NCBI RefSeq assembly: GCF_002483235.1
Contig: NZ_DLHN01000027.1
Location: forward strand, 78,724-142,723
From: Pedobacter glucosidilyticus
GTDB lineage: Bacteria > Bacteroidota > Bacteroidia > Sphingobacteriales > Sphingobacteriaceae
Direction: 5' to 3'
Length of the DNA: 64,000 nt
Shown here in pieces: positions 37,418 to 47,027 of the stretch (position 1 is the stretch's first letter; each line of letters opens with the position of its first letter). The notes under the pieces are model-generated. The model ran no database searches. It worked only from the letters and a program-made list of their open reading frames with translations, and was not told the origin of the DNA. The position numbers and the translations under genes are program-made.

Positions 37418-39875
37418 AATATTTCCTATCCATAAAATCAAAGGATCAATTGAGCATAATGCCATAGTCTCTGCACAAGGTGATATTACGATTGCTTATG
37501 AAGCTACACTACCGGAGATATTCAGCCTTTCGGACCGTGATTATGAAGCTTATCATCAAACACTAATCAAAGCCATCCGCTTACTGCCTCAGCACAGTAT
37601 ATTTCATAAACAGGACTGGTTTACGGAAAGAAAGTACAAAGCCGATTTTGGAAAGGAAGATTCCAGCTTTCTAAGCCGTTCCAGCGAACAGTTTTTCCAT
37701 GAAAGGCCCTATTTAGATCATCGCTGCTACATCTTCCTAACTAAAAAACCTGCTGGCAGGAAATTGTCAAGTTCAGTTTATTCCAATATCCTCCGCAAGG
37801 CTATCGTACCACAGCAAACCCTAAACGCTGTTTTGTTTAATGATTTTATGGATAGCGCAGGCCAGTTTGAACGCATTCTAAAAGACAGCGGCTTTGTGCA
37901 GCTTAAACGTCTGACAGATGAAGAACTTGCCGGTACAGGTAACCGCCCGGGAATCATTGAAAAGTATTGCTTCTTGCAAAAAGAAGGCGAGAAAACCATT
38001 CGCGACATTCAAGTAAAAGATGGAATTCGAATTGGTGAAGCGCATTGCAAACTCTTTACACTGGCAGATGCCGAAGATTTGCCTGCCATGTGCGGATCAC
38101 GGATTAATTATGATAAATACAGTACCGATCGTACCAAGTTCAGTATCGGTTTCGCCTCACCTTTAGGCCAGCTATTGCCCTGCAACCACATTTACAATCA
38201 ATACATATTCATTGGCGATGCGCAGAAAACGCTCAAACGTTTGGAGGCAAAAAAGCTACGCCTGCAATCCCTCTCAGCATACAGCAGGGAAAACGCCATA
38301 GCAAGAGATGCTACCAACGATTTTTTGAATGAAGCCATCGGGCAACAGCGCTTATCGGTTAAAGCACATTACAATATACTGGCCTGGTCAGAAGATGAAA
38401 GCGAGATTAAAGACCTGAAAAACAAAGTGAGTTCTGCTTTGGCGCAGCTTGATGCCAGCCCGAAAGAAGAAACGGATGGGGCCCCGCAGATCTGGTGGGC
38501 AGGTTTGCCCGGAAACGAAGCTGATTTCCCGATGAACGATACCTTTGATACCTTCCTGGAACAGTCCACCTGCTTTCTAAATTTAGAGACCAATTATCGT
38601 TCGTCGGTCAGTCCCTTCGGTATTCGTATGGGCGACCGGCTATCCGGCAGGCCGGTTCATGTAGATATATCTGATGAACCTATTAAACTTGGTTATACGA
38701 CCAACCGGAACAAATTTATCCTGGGTCCAAGTGGAAGCGGGAAAAGCTTTTTCACTAATCACATGGTACGAAGCTATTACGAGCAGGGCGCACATGTCGT
38801 GTTGGTTGATGTTGGCCATAGCTATAAAGGCTTATGTGATCTGGTGGGCGGTTATTATTTCACTTATTCAGAAAGTGATCCCATCAGATTTAATCCCTTT
38901 TATTTAACTGACGGTGATGTATTGGATACAGAGAAAAAAGAAAGTATCAAAACCTTGCTGCTGGCGCTATGGAAAAAAGATGATGAGACATTTCGCAGGT
39001 CAGAATATGTAGCACTATCCAATGCGCTCACACTCTACTTTGCTTATTTAGATCAGCATCAGGAAGTTTTTCCATGTTTCAATTCTTTCTATGAATTTCT
39101 ATTACAGGAGTACATGCAAGTGCTGGAAGATGGCAAAGTCAAAGAAAAGGATTTTGACATTGGTAATTTTCTTTACGTACTCAATCCGTATTATAAAGGC
39201 GGCGAGTATGATTATTTGCTGAATGCCACTGAAAACCTGGATCTGCTGCATGAACGGTTTATTGTTTTTGAGCTCGATGCGCTGAAAGATCATCCCATTC
39301 TTTTCCCGGTTGTGACCATTATCATCATGGAAGTATTCATTTCCAAAATGCGGAAGCTGAAAGGTGTCCGTAAAGCAATCCTACTGGAAGAAGCCTGGAA
39401 GGCAATTGCCAAAGAAGGTATGGCCGAATACGTAAAATACTTATTCAAAACCGTCCGTAAGCATTTTGGAGAAGCAATAGTAGTTACCCAGGAAGTAGAA
39501 GATATTATCAGTTCGCCTATTGTAAAACAAGCTATCATTAATAACAGCGACTGTAAAATTCTGCTTGACCAATCCAAATACCAAAACAAATTTGATGCAA
39601 TACAGGAACTTCTGGGATTGACTGAAAAAGAGAAAGCTCAGATCCTGAGCATGAACAAAGCAAACGATCCTAAACGGAAATACAAAGAAGTTTTCATTTC
39701 GCTGGGCGGAACTTTATCCAAAGTGTATCGCACAGAAGTGAGTATGCAGGAATATTATGTTTATACCACAGAAGAAAGCGAAAAGATGAAGGTACAGGAA
39801 TATGCTAAACGCTACGGAAGTATGCAAAAAGGCATAGCGGTACTGGTAGAAGAATTAAAAACCCAAAACAAGTAA
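37404..39875 (+). CDS. traG: Conjugation ATPase TraG (VirB4-like)
   Basis: 823 aa. Walker A GPSGSGKSFF (about 440), Walker B KAILLEEAWKAIA (about 660) and VVTQEVEDII after it are standard VirB4/TraG motifs. The N-terminal region has the FTERKYKADF segment of Bacteroidota TraG. It energises pilus assembly and substrate transfer at the inner membrane. Overlaps traF by 14 nt; a small lipoprotein gene starts one base after its stop. Full length. Confidence 0.95.
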   Translation: MEAAKIFPIHKIKGSIEHNAIVSAQGDITIAYEATLPEIFSLSDRDYEAYHQTLIKAIRLLPQHSIFHKQDWFTERKYKADFGKEDSSFLSRSSEQFFHERPYLDHRCYIFLTKKPAGRKLSSSVYSNILRKAIVPQQTLNAVLFNDFMDSAGQFERILKDSGFVQLKRLTDEELAGTGNRPGIIEKYCFLQKEGEKTIRDIQVKDGIRIGEAHCKLFTLADAEDLPAMCGSRINYDKYSTDRTKFSIGFASPLGQLLPCNHIYNQYIFIGDAQKTLKRLEAKKLRLQSLSAYSRENAIARDATNDFLNEAIGQQRLSVKAHYNILAWSEDESEIKDLKNKVSSALAQLDASPKEETDGAPQIWWAGLPGNEADFPMNDTFDTFLEQSTCFLNLETNYRSSVSPFGIRMGDRLSGRPVHVDISDEPIKLGYTTNRNKFILGPSGSGKSFFTNHMVRSYYEQGAHVVLVDVGHSYKGLCDLVGGYYFTYSESDPIRFNPFYLTDGDVLDTEKKESIKTLLLALWKKDDETFRRSEYVALSNALTLYFAYLDQHQEVFPCFNSFYEFLLQEYMQVLEDGKVKEKDFDIGNFLYVLNPYYKGGEYDYLLNATENLDLLHERFIVFELDALKDHPILFPVVTIIIMEVFISKMRKLKGVRKAILLEEAWKAIAKEGMAEYVKYLFKTVRKHFGEAIVVTQEVEDIISSPIVKQAIINNSDCKILLDQSKYQNKFDAIQELLGLTEKEKAQILSMNKANDPKRKYKEVFISLGGTLSKVYRTEVSMQEYYVYTTEESEKMKVQEYAKRYGSMQKGIAVLVEELKTQNK

Positions 39876-39876
39876 T

Positions 39877-40248
39877 ATGAAAAATCTAATCATTTTATGT
39901 GCAATGGCAGTATGGCTGATGACTGCCTGTACAGTAGACAAAACAAGAGAATTTATCCCTGGCACCTATGTAAATGCAGCGGAAAGTGAATTCAGCATCG
40001 CTAACGATACCCTGGTGATTGAAGCTACTGAAAGCAACAATTATCTCATTCACCGTAAGACCGGCTTTAGCATCATCACCGATGGCAAAAAAGGTAAACG
40101 TGAATATGAAACCGAAGAATGGCAAGCAATTTATGATGAAGGAACCAAATCCCTTACGGAGACGCGTAAAGGGAAGCTCCTTACTTTTTACCCCGAAGCC
40201 AACAAACTTATGGTTGGTAAGCGGGAGTACAAGAAGATTAATCAATAA
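39877..40248 (+). CDS. Small predicted lipoprotein in the tra operon
   Basis: 123 aa. Lipoprotein-type signal ending WLMTAC (Cys18 lipidation site). The mature part looks like a small beta-rich domain (GTYVNAAESEFSIANDTLVIE...). It lies between traG and traI with one base to traG, so it is part of the operon. It could be a surface or periplasmic stabiliser or exclusion factor. Function unknown. Confidence 0.65.
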   Translation: MKNLIILCAMAVWLMTACTVDKTREFIPGTYVNAAESEFSIANDTLVIEATESNNYLIHRKTGFSIITDGKKGKREYETEEWQAIYDEGTKSLTETRKGKLLTFYPEANKLMVGKREYKKINQ

Positions 40249-40277
40249 TCGGTGTAATCAAATTAATCAGTGTAATC

Positions 40278-40976
40278 ATGAAATTAATAAAAATTATGAA
40301 AAAATATATGGTGATTCTGCCTATGAGCGCCATGACCCTGTTTGTTTCGCTGCCCCAGGGGGCGAATGCACAAATAGCGGTCGTGGAGGTGATTAAAGCG
40401 GGAGTAAAAAAAGTAATCAAAGCGGTAGACCTGAAAGTACAGCGTTTGCAGAATGAAACGATCTGGCTTCAAAATGCACAAAAAGTGCTGGAAAATCAAT
40501 TGTCCAAACTTAAACTTACAGAAATAGCCGACTGGACAGAAAAGCAAAAAGAACTTTATGCAGGCTACTATAATGAATTGTGGCAGATCAAATCCGCTAT
40601 CGCCTATTATAAACGAATTAAAGACCTTACGGAAAAACAGGTAGCTATAGTAGATGAATACCGCTGGGCCTGGGGGCTGTTTAATAAAGATAAGCACTTC
40701 AACCCGGACGAATTAAAGTACATGGAAAGTGTTTATTCGGGCATCTTGGATGCCAGTATTAAAAACCTCGATCAGATCCTGCTGGTAGTAAACAGCTTTA
40801 AAACCCAAATGAATGATGCTAGGCGAATGGAAATCATTAATGCTGCCGCAGACCAGATGGACACTAATTATGCAGACTTGAAAGCTTTCAATGCTCAAAA
40901 TATATCGTTGAGTATACAACGCTCCAAGTCCTTGGATGAAGTAGCCACTTTAAAAGAGATCTATGGAATTGAATAA
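40278..40976 (+). CDS. traI: Conjugal transfer protein TraI (Bacteroidota type)
   Basis: 232 aa (ATG 40278; an internal ATG at 40296 gives the classic signal peptide start). A signal sequence ending GANAQ is followed by VVEVIKAGVKKVIKAVDLKVQRLQNETIWLQNAQK and a long helical body with the VYSGILDASIKNLDQILLVV region. Secreted coiled-coil component of the mating apparatus, VirB5-like in position. Overlaps the following gene by 14 nt. Not related to F-plasmid TraI relaxase. Confidence 0.8.
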   Translation: MKLIKIMKKYMVILPMSAMTLFVSLPQGANAQIAVVEVIKAGVKKVIKAVDLKVQRLQNETIWLQNAQKVLENQLSKLKLTEIADWTEKQKELYAGYYNELWQIKSAIAYYKRIKDLTEKQVAIVDEYRWAWGLFNKDKHFNPDELKYMESVYSGILDASIKNLDQILLVVNSFKTQMNDARRMEIINAAADQMDTNYADLKAFNAQNISLSIQRSKSLDEVATLKEIYGIE

Positions 40977-41649
40977 TCTGTGTAGAAGGATTAAAGAGCA
41001 AAGAATAAAGACTCTATCAAGATGGAAACTCCTATTGGTGGTATGTCTACACTCCTTATTCTTTGTTCCTGATAAAGCGCAAGCTCAAACCTGGGACGAA
41101 TTCTTTAAACAGAAGAAAACACAGCAAAAATATCTTTTTCAACAACTTGTTGCTTTAAAAGTCTACGCCGGTTATTTAAAAAAGGGTTATGATATAGCAG
41201 GGCAAGGTATCAGTACAGTAAAAGACCTCAAAAACGGTGAGTTCAGTTTGCATCAAAATTTTATCAGTTCACTAAAAAGCGTTAAGCCTGCCATCCGCAA
41301 TAGCAGTAAGGTTGCTGAAATAATCGCCTTGCAATTGGCTATGAGCAAAAGCTTCAACGGGATTAGGAATAGCGTTTCATTATCCACTGAAAATCAGCAG
41401 TACATCCATTCCGTCAGAAAAAAAGTGTTGGATGAATGTGCTGCAGACCTGGAAGAACTCCTGCTGGCCATCACATCCGGCAAGGTAGAAATGAAGGATG
41501 ACGAGCGGATGAAACGCATTGATCTGGTGTATGGCAATATGAAAAGCAAATCAGCATTTACCCAGAGCTTTATTAGTGAAGTCAGGCTGCTTATTGCTCA
41601 AAAAGCAAACGAACAGCAATCTGTAGACCAATTAAAAATTAAGCTATGA
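40963..41649 (+). CDS. TraI-associated periplasmic helical protein 1
   Basis: 228 aa. A signal peptide ends KAQAQ (about residue 42), then TWDEFFKQKKTQQKYLFQQLVALKVYAGYLKKGY and GEFSLHQNFISSLKSVKP. It is paralogous to the next gene (shared KKGY...NGxFSLHxxFI..L..V.P.IR..xKVA.II pattern). Overlaps both neighbours by 14 and 4 nt, so it is tightly coupled in the tra operon. Probably a mating-channel component. No named family. Confidence 0.7.
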   Translation: MELNNLCRRIKEQRIKTLSRWKLLLVVCLHSLFFVPDKAQAQTWDEFFKQKKTQQKYLFQQLVALKVYAGYLKKGYDIAGQGISTVKDLKNGEFSLHQNFISSLKSVKPAIRNSSKVAEIIALQLAMSKSFNGIRNSVSLSTENQQYIHSVRKKVLDECAADLEELLLAITSGKVEMKDDERMKRIDLVYGNMKSKSAFTQSFISEVRLLIAQKANEQQSVDQLKIKL

Positions 41650-42326
41650 AATCAATTAATGAAGTCAAAGAAAAAATGCAAAGCCTAAAATCGTTTTTCG
41701 TTCAATTACGAGTTTTCGGATTACTATCGCTTTTAATCGCTTTTTCAAATCACTCCAAAGCTCAATCTACAGAAGTACAGCAATTGCTGCTGAATGTAGA
41801 AAAGCTTAGCCAGCTCAAGAATATTCTTACTGATATGAAGAAAGGTTATCAGATTGTCAGTAACGGTTATAATGCAGTAAAAAACATATCCCAAGGAAAT
41901 TTTTCCCTGCATGAAGTTTTTATCGATGGCCTGATGATTGTGAGCCCGGAAATACGAAAGTATCACAAGGTAGCCGGTATCATCACCTCTCAAAAAGATA
42001 TTGTTAGGGAATACAAAAGTGCTTTTCAGCGATTTCAGGCTTCGGGAAATTTTAATATAGGAGAGATCAATTATTTAGGTAATGTTTATGAGCAGCTGTT
42101 TGATCAGAGTGTGAATAATCTGGATGAACTGGCTAATGTGATTACTTCTTCTAAGCTGCGCATGAGCGATGATGAACGCTTGCAGGCTATTGACAGAATT
42201 TTTGCCGACACCCAGGATAAATTGCAATTCTTGCGAAGTTTTAATCAGCAGGCCAATATCCTGAATCTGCAACGAGCGAAAGAAAAGTCTGAAATCAAAA
42301 CCCTTCAAAAGCTTTATCATGATTAA
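41646..42326 (+). CDS. TraI-associated periplasmic helical protein 2
   Basis: 226 aa. A signal peptide ends NHSKAQ, followed by a helical body with MKKGYQIVSNGYNAVKN and GNFSLHEVFIDGLMIVSPEIRKYHKVAGIITSQ, clearly paralogous to the preceding protein. The C-terminus has YEQLFDQSVNNLDELANVI, which also echoes TraI. Overlaps traJ by 8 nt. Three tandem relatives suggest gene duplication within the channel operon. Confidence 0.7.
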   Translation: MKSINEVKEKMQSLKSFFVQLRVFGLLSLLIAFSNHSKAQSTEVQQLLLNVEKLSQLKNILTDMKKGYQIVSNGYNAVKNISQGNFSLHEVFIDGLMIVSPEIRKYHKVAGIITSQKDIVREYKSAFQRFQASGNFNIGEINYLGNVYEQLFDQSVNNLDELANVITSSKLRMSDDERLQAIDRIFADTQDKLQFLRSFNQQANILNLQRAKEKSEIKTLQKLYHD

Positions 42327-43548
42327 GAAATTAAAACCGCTCGAAAGCTCCCTCTTCAGGCGGCTAGGGGGCCTATTCCTTTTGTTATTCATTCCGGCTC
42401 TCTCCCATGCTCAGGGCATCGCTGGCGAGATCAACGGCATGCAGTCTGAGCTGGACAAAGTTTATAGCCAGATGCTGCCCCTATGTTCCAGATTAATTGG
42501 TGTTGCCCGCGGCATAGCCGGTTTTGGTGCACTTTGGTATATCGCCTCAAGAGTATGGCGGCAGATTGCAGCGGCTGAACCCATTGATTTTTATCCGCTA
42601 TTGCGCCCCTTTGCATTGGGACTGGCCATTATTGCTTTCCCAGCAGTAATTGCGCTGATGAACGGAGTATTACAGCCAACTGTATCTGCTACCGGTGCCA
42701 TGGTGAAAGACAGTAATAAAACCATTGCTGCTCTATTGAAACAGAAAGAAGCCGCAATCAAAAAATCCACTCATTGGCAAATGTATGTTGGCGAGAACGG
42801 CAACGGAGATAGTGATAAATGGTATAAATACACCCATCCTAAAGATCCAAACAGAGAAGATGAATCTTTTCTGGATGGCTTAAGCAATGACATGCAGTTC
42901 TGGATGGAAAAGCAATCCTATAATTTCCGAAATGGTATTAAGCAATGGCTTAGTCAGGTGCTAGAGGTGTTGTATGCTGCCGCTGCCCTATGTATCAATA
43001 CCATCCGTACTTTCTTTCTGATTGTGCTGGCCATACTTGGCCCTTTGGTATTTGGCTTTGCCGTATTTGACGGTTTTCAGCATACACTTACCGTGTGGTT
43101 AGCCCGCTACATTAACATTTTTCTGTGGTTGCCTATTGCCAATATTTTCGGCAGCATCCTGGGAAAAATTCAGGAAAATATGTTAAAACTTGATATTTCT
43201 CAAATCGGACAGCAAGGCGATACCACCTTTAGCAGCACCGATACCGCATATTTGATCTTCCTGGTGATTGGGATTGTAGGTTACTTTTCTGTCCCTAATG
43301 TAGCAGGTTATGTAGTGAATGCTGGTGGAGGCAATACGATTTTGCAGCGGGTCAATACCCTGGTGAGCAATACCCATTCGATGGCAAGCGGAGCAGCAAT
43401 AGCAGGTGGAGGTATGGCTACCGATGCCTTAGGCGACGGTGCAAGAAAAGTGATGCAAAGCTTTTCCGGTTCTGGAAACGCAGATTACTTTTCCGAAAAA
43501 TCATCTGGTTCACAGCACCAGCATGACCGCCTTTCCGGCAAGTCTTGA
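42319..43548 (+). CDS. traJ: Conjugative transfer protein TraJ (VirB6/TrbL-like)
   Basis: 409-aa polytopic inner-membrane protein. Signal-like N-terminus, about seven TM helices, the ARGIAGFGALWYIASRVWRQIA segment and the central VLAILGPLVFGFAVFDGF of TraJ. The C-terminus is Gly-rich and His/Ser-rich (GSQHQHDRLSGKS). Its length fits the family, and it sits before traK as in other Bacteroidota ICEs. Confidence 0.9.
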   Translation: MIKKLKPLESSLFRRLGGLFLLLFIPALSHAQGIAGEINGMQSELDKVYSQMLPLCSRLIGVARGIAGFGALWYIASRVWRQIAAAEPIDFYPLLRPFALGLAIIAFPAVIALMNGVLQPTVSATGAMVKDSNKTIAALLKQKEAAIKKSTHWQMYVGENGNGDSDKWYKYTHPKDPNREDESFLDGLSNDMQFWMEKQSYNFRNGIKQWLSQVLEVLYAAAALCINTIRTFFLIVLAILGPLVFGFAVFDGFQHTLTVWLARYINIFLWLPIANIFGSILGKIQENMLKLDISQIGQQGDTTFSSTDTAYLIFLVIGIVGYFSVPNVAGYVVNAGGGNTILQRVNTLVSNTHSMASGAAIAGGGMATDALGDGARKVMQSFSGSGNADYFSEKSSGSQHQHDRLSGKS

Positions 43549-43579
43549 TACTTGATACTCATTACTCAATACTAAAAAC

Positions 43580-44206
43580 ATGTTTACACAATTCAAAAAT
43601 ATCGATACTGCTTTTAAGCACATCAAAATCTTCAGTATCTTTTTAATCCTGGCTAATATGCTGACCATGAGCTTTTGCATTTTTAAAAGTTACCAAATGG
43701 TTGATGAAGCACAAAACCGGGTACACATCTTGTATAATGGCAAAGTGTTGGAAGCTGTAGCTTCTGATAGAAAAAGCAACCTTCCGGTAGAGTTAAGGGA
43801 TCATATCAAAACGTTCCATCACTACTTTTTTAACCTTGACCCGGATGAAAAAGCTATACAGGCTCAAATTGCGAAAGCTTTGTATTTAGCAGATGAATCT
43901 GCAAAGAAACAATACGACAATTTGCGTGAATCCGGCTATTATAATAATCTGATTTCTGCCAATATCTCTCAGGAGATTGACGTAGACAGCATCACGCTGG
44001 ATATGAACGAATATCCCTACCTCTTCACTTGTTATGCCACACAAAAACTGATCAGATCAAGCAGTACGGTTACCCGGAAATTGATTACACAAGGTCAGGT
44101 TAGAAGTATCAAGACCCAAACGGACAATAATCCGCATGGCTTTTTAATCCAGCGATGGGAAACCCTGGAAAACCAGGATGCCGATTCTAAAAATGTTCAG
44201 CCATGA
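43580..44206 (+). CDS. traK: Conjugative transfer protein TraK (VirB8-like)
   Basis: 208 aa with one N-terminal TM helix (about 13-33) and a periplasmic domain with FHHYFFNLDPDEKAIQ and RSSSTVTRKLITQGQVR, typical of Bacteroidota TraK. It links inner-membrane and periplasmic channel parts. The stop overlaps the traL start (ATGA). Confidence 0.9.
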   Translation: MFTQFKNIDTAFKHIKIFSIFLILANMLTMSFCIFKSYQMVDEAQNRVHILYNGKVLEAVASDRKSNLPVELRDHIKTFHHYFFNLDPDEKAIQAQIAKALYLADESAKKQYDNLRESGYYNNLISANISQEIDVDSITLDMNEYPYLFTCYATQKLIRSSSTVTRKLITQGQVRSIKTQTDNNPHGFLIQRWETLENQDADSKNVQP

Positions 44207-44421
44207 GTTTATTCAGGAAAAGTAAAAAGGCAGGTAATAACCGTCAGGACGAACTGGCGGGAAGGATGGCAAAGGCAATCATCTGCCAGCAAACACGCAT
44301 TGCAGCTTACCTGAATCACAGGACACGGAATTGGTCAGTAAAAACAAGCTTGTATTTGCTTCTGGTGTTCTGTGTGGTGTTTGTTGCAATAAATACTTAC
44401 CTCATCATTCATTCAATTTAA
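44203..44421 (+). CDS. traL: Conjugative transfer protein TraL
   Basis: 72 aa with a basic N-terminus and one TM helix (about 48-70). It starts in the traK stop codon and is followed by traM after 13 nt. Small membrane protein at the expected traL position. The family assignment rests on size, topology and synteny. Confidence 0.7.
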   Translation: MSLFRKSKKAGNNRQDELAGRMAKAIICQQTRIAAYLNHRTRNWSVKTSLYLLLVFCVVFVAINTYLIIHSI

Positions 44422-44434
44422 TAAAAAAAATATT

Positions 44435-45484
44435 ATGGAAACCAATGAAAAAAACAAGCGCAAGCTGCTTTGGGTATTGCCCTTGCTGATCCTGCCATTT
44501 ATGGCACTGGCATTTTACGCCCTGGGTGGCGGTAAAGGCGACGTCTCCGCACAGGAGCTAAATGCTAATCGGGGAATTAATACCAGCCTGCCTGATGCGC
44601 AGTTTAAAAAAGAGGAGCCGCAGGATAAATGGAGTATCTATGAGCAGGCCAAAAGTGAATCAGCCGGAGAGCCGGATAGCCTGTCTTTATCAGTTGCCGG
44701 GCAAAGCTTTGCTGCAACAACTTCTATTCCAGACCCGAACGAACAGCGAATTCATGAAAAGCTGGCCCAGATCAACCAAGAGATCAATCGCCCCGCACAG
44801 CCGAAAATATATTCTGCTCCATCCACCGGAAGCACTGCCGCTATGAGTAAAGATGTTGATCGTTTGGAGAAACTCATGCGCAGTATGCAGGAAGATAAAA
44901 CCGAAGACCCGGAGATGCAGCAATTGAGCGGTATGCTGGATAAAATACTGGCCATACAAAACCCTGATTTGATTACCCGGCACCCAGGCAAAGCGAATAC
45001 CGTTAAACCCGACAGTAAGTTCCGGGCGATACCGGCCGTAATTGCAGATGCTCAGAAGGCGGTACAGGGTGCAGCCATCAGACTGTGTTTGCAGGATACC
45101 ATTACAATTAATGGGCAGCTTATCCCCAAAGGACATTCTATTTTCGGAACCTGTAGGATTACTAACCAGCGTTTGCTTCTGGATATTCAAAACATTCGCC
45201 TGGGTAATTCCATCATTCCAGTTGACTTAACGGTATATAGCCTTGACGGGATGGTAGGGATAGATGCTCCTGAAGCGATGCTTGCTGATGCGGCTGGCAA
45301 TGGGGCGGTTGATGCAGTCCGAAGTATCGGGATGTACGGTATAGATCAGTCCATCGCTGCACAGGTTGCCGGTGCCGGTATCGATGCTGCTAAAGATTTA
45401 TTTGATAAAAAGGTCAGGCGCATCAAGGTAAAACTGAAAGCCGGACAGTCGGTTTTGTTGTGTAACAACCAGCTCAGGAATTGA
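44435..45484 (+). CDS. traM: Conjugative transfer protein TraM (VirB10-like)
   Basis: 349 aa. One TM helix (about 12-29, LLWVLPLLILPFMALAFYALGG), a Pro/Gln-rich linker and a C-terminal domain with IRLCLQDTITINGQLIPKGHSIFGTCRI and GMYGIDQSI, diagnostic of Bacteroidota TraM. It spans the periplasm toward the outer-membrane complex. Normally followed by traN (VirB9-like), but here the next gene is a DUF3945-like protein 15 nt away. Confidence 0.9.
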   Translation: METNEKNKRKLLWVLPLLILPFMALAFYALGGGKGDVSAQELNANRGINTSLPDAQFKKEEPQDKWSIYEQAKSESAGEPDSLSLSVAGQSFAATTSIPDPNEQRIHEKLAQINQEINRPAQPKIYSAPSTGSTAAMSKDVDRLEKLMRSMQEDKTEDPEMQQLSGMLDKILAIQNPDLITRHPGKANTVKPDSKFRAIPAVIADAQKAVQGAAIRLCLQDTITINGQLIPKGHSIFGTCRITNQRLLLDIQNIRLGNSIIPVDLTVYSLDGMVGIDAPEAMLADAAGNGAVDAVRSIGMYGIDQSIAAQVAGAGIDAAKDLFDKKVRRIKVKLKAGQSVLLCNNQLRN

Positions 45485-45499
45485 TAGCAGATTTGCTGT

Positions 45500-46783
45500 A
45501 TGCCGCAGATGATCGCAAAACCTGAACAGGCCAGACAGTTCCGTGAGTATCTGGAACAACAAGCTCTAAAAGGCCACAAATGGGTGGTATATGACACTGA
45601 TAACCAGATCACCACAACTCACAGTCTGCACTGCTTTCACGATAAGTGGGAAGCGCTTGACTATGCAAGGGAATACCAGCAGATATGGAACTGGCATGAG
45701 GCTGTCCCACTAGCAGACCTGCTCTATAATCTGAAAGAATTGGAGCAGGCATCAAAAATGACTTTGGAAAATAAGGATAATATAATATTAAAGTATAACA
45801 ATATGAATCTTAACAATTTAGAAAGCCTCAAGGACGAACTCAAAGAGCTTCGATTTGATAAGAAATTATCAGAAGAAATGGAAAAGAACATGCAGAAAAA
45901 TCTGCCTGAATTCCAGCTTCGCCAGCATCTGCCCGCCGACAAAGGACAAGTGGATTTCTTACTGCATTTTAAACAATCGGGCCAATCTGATTTTTACTAT
46001 TTTAATAAGTATGACGTATCGCTTAACACAGCTAAACCACTCGCAGAAGGTCAGAAGTATTTGGTGATCTCTCCAGGGGAGCAGGGTAAACTCATATTCC
46101 GGAAATTTGAAAATCCCAACGAGGCCATTACTTATTTTAAAGAGCAAAAAGGAAACGTTGAACTGGCAGCAGGTAAAGATCCTGGAAACAAAACGACTTT
46201 AGCCACGATGGAAAAAGACAAGGTAAATTTCGTGACCAAAGACTTCCAGAAAACGTTTTACGCTCCTGCTAAATCACAGACCATATATGTAGAAAAAGGA
46301 AATGGTTTTACTGCAGAGCAAGCTGCCAACCTGATTCAGGGCAGAGCAGTGCATCGGGATAATTTATTGAACCTGGGTGGAGAACCGTATAAAGCATGGA
46401 TAGCTCTGGATTTTGATAAACCTAAAGATCGCCATCAAAATTATCTAACTCGCCAGTTTCATGATCCAAGTTATGGTTTTGATCTGAAAAAGACGTTGGA
46501 AAAATTCCAAATTAAAGAACTGGATGACCCGAAGGCAAAAGGAAAGTTAGAAGAATCATTAAAAAATGGTAACAGACCGCTGATTACTGTCGTAAAAGAT
46601 GGTCAGGAGATGAAACTGCGTATAGAAGCTGTACCACGTTATAGCCAGATTAACCTGTATGCAGAAAACGGAAAACCCGAAAAACGGGAGCAATTTTTGA
46701 AAGATCCTGTTCTATCAGCAAGCTTTTCCAAAGATAAAACTAAGGAAAAAGAGCTTAGTAACAACACTGAAATGAAGCTTTAG
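45500..46783 (+). CDS. DUF3945-like ICE protein
   Basis: 427 aa, hydrophilic, no signal peptide. An N-terminal segment EQARQFREYLEQQALKGHKW is followed by a helical region, a YFNKYDVSL middle part and a C-terminal DUF3945-like repeat with LITVVKDGQEMKLRIEAVP and INLYAENGKPEKREQFL. Such proteins accompany Bacteroidota ICE transfer regions; function unknown. Its place directly after traM, where traN is expected, suggests a deletion or rearrangement. The MPQM start follows traM closely. Confidence 0.6.
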   Translation: MPQMIAKPEQARQFREYLEQQALKGHKWVVYDTDNQITTTHSLHCFHDKWEALDYAREYQQIWNWHEAVPLADLLYNLKELEQASKMTLENKDNIILKYNNMNLNNLESLKDELKELRFDKKLSEEMEKNMQKNLPEFQLRQHLPADKGQVDFLLHFKQSGQSDFYYFNKYDVSLNTAKPLAEGQKYLVISPGEQGKLIFRKFENPNEAITYFKEQKGNVELAAGKDPGNKTTLATMEKDKVNFVTKDFQKTFYAPAKSQTIYVEKGNGFTAEQAANLIQGRAVHRDNLLNLGGEPYKAWIALDFDKPKDRHQNYLTRQFHDPSYGFDLKKTLEKFQIKELDDPKAKGKLEESLKNGNRPLITVVKDGQEMKLRIEAVPRYSQINLYAENGKPEKREQFLKDPVLSASFSKDKTKEKELSNNTEMKL

Positions 46784-46830
46784 GTTTATTAAATAATATT
46801 TATACATTCAATTTAAAATTCATTATTAAC

Positions 46831-47007
46831 ATGGAAAAAATTCAGAAGATTAAAGAACTGGTAGAGTCAGTAGAAAAAGATGCCGTAGCTTTTTATGAAA
46901 AAGGGAATAAAGCCGCGGGTACACGTATCCGAAATGCCATGCAGCAGTTAAAAGTAGTTGCACAGGAGGTACGTCAGGAAGTCACCGCTAAAAAGAATGC
47001 TAAATAA
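46831..47007 (+). CDS. Histone H1-like (Hc1) DNA-binding protein
   Basis: 58 aa, Lys-rich with alternating Glu. FYEKGNKAAGTRIRNAMQQLKVVAQEVRQE is a recognisable stretch (compare KAAGTRxRxxMQxLK) of bacterial histone H1-like proteins common in Bacteroidota. It is probably a nucleoid or ICE-DNA binding protein. It lies 47 nt after the DUF3945-like gene and is followed by a strong terminator, closing the tra operon. Confidence 0.8.
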   Translation: MEKIQKIKELVESVEKDAVAFYEKGNKAAGTRIRNAMQQLKVVAQEVRQEVTAKKNAK

Positions 47008-47027
47008 TAGCTTCTGTTTAAGACTTT

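Noticed and set aside
44690..45190. 166-aa antisense ORF opposite traM
   Set aside because: Overlaps the well-supported traM frame and has no homology-like features.
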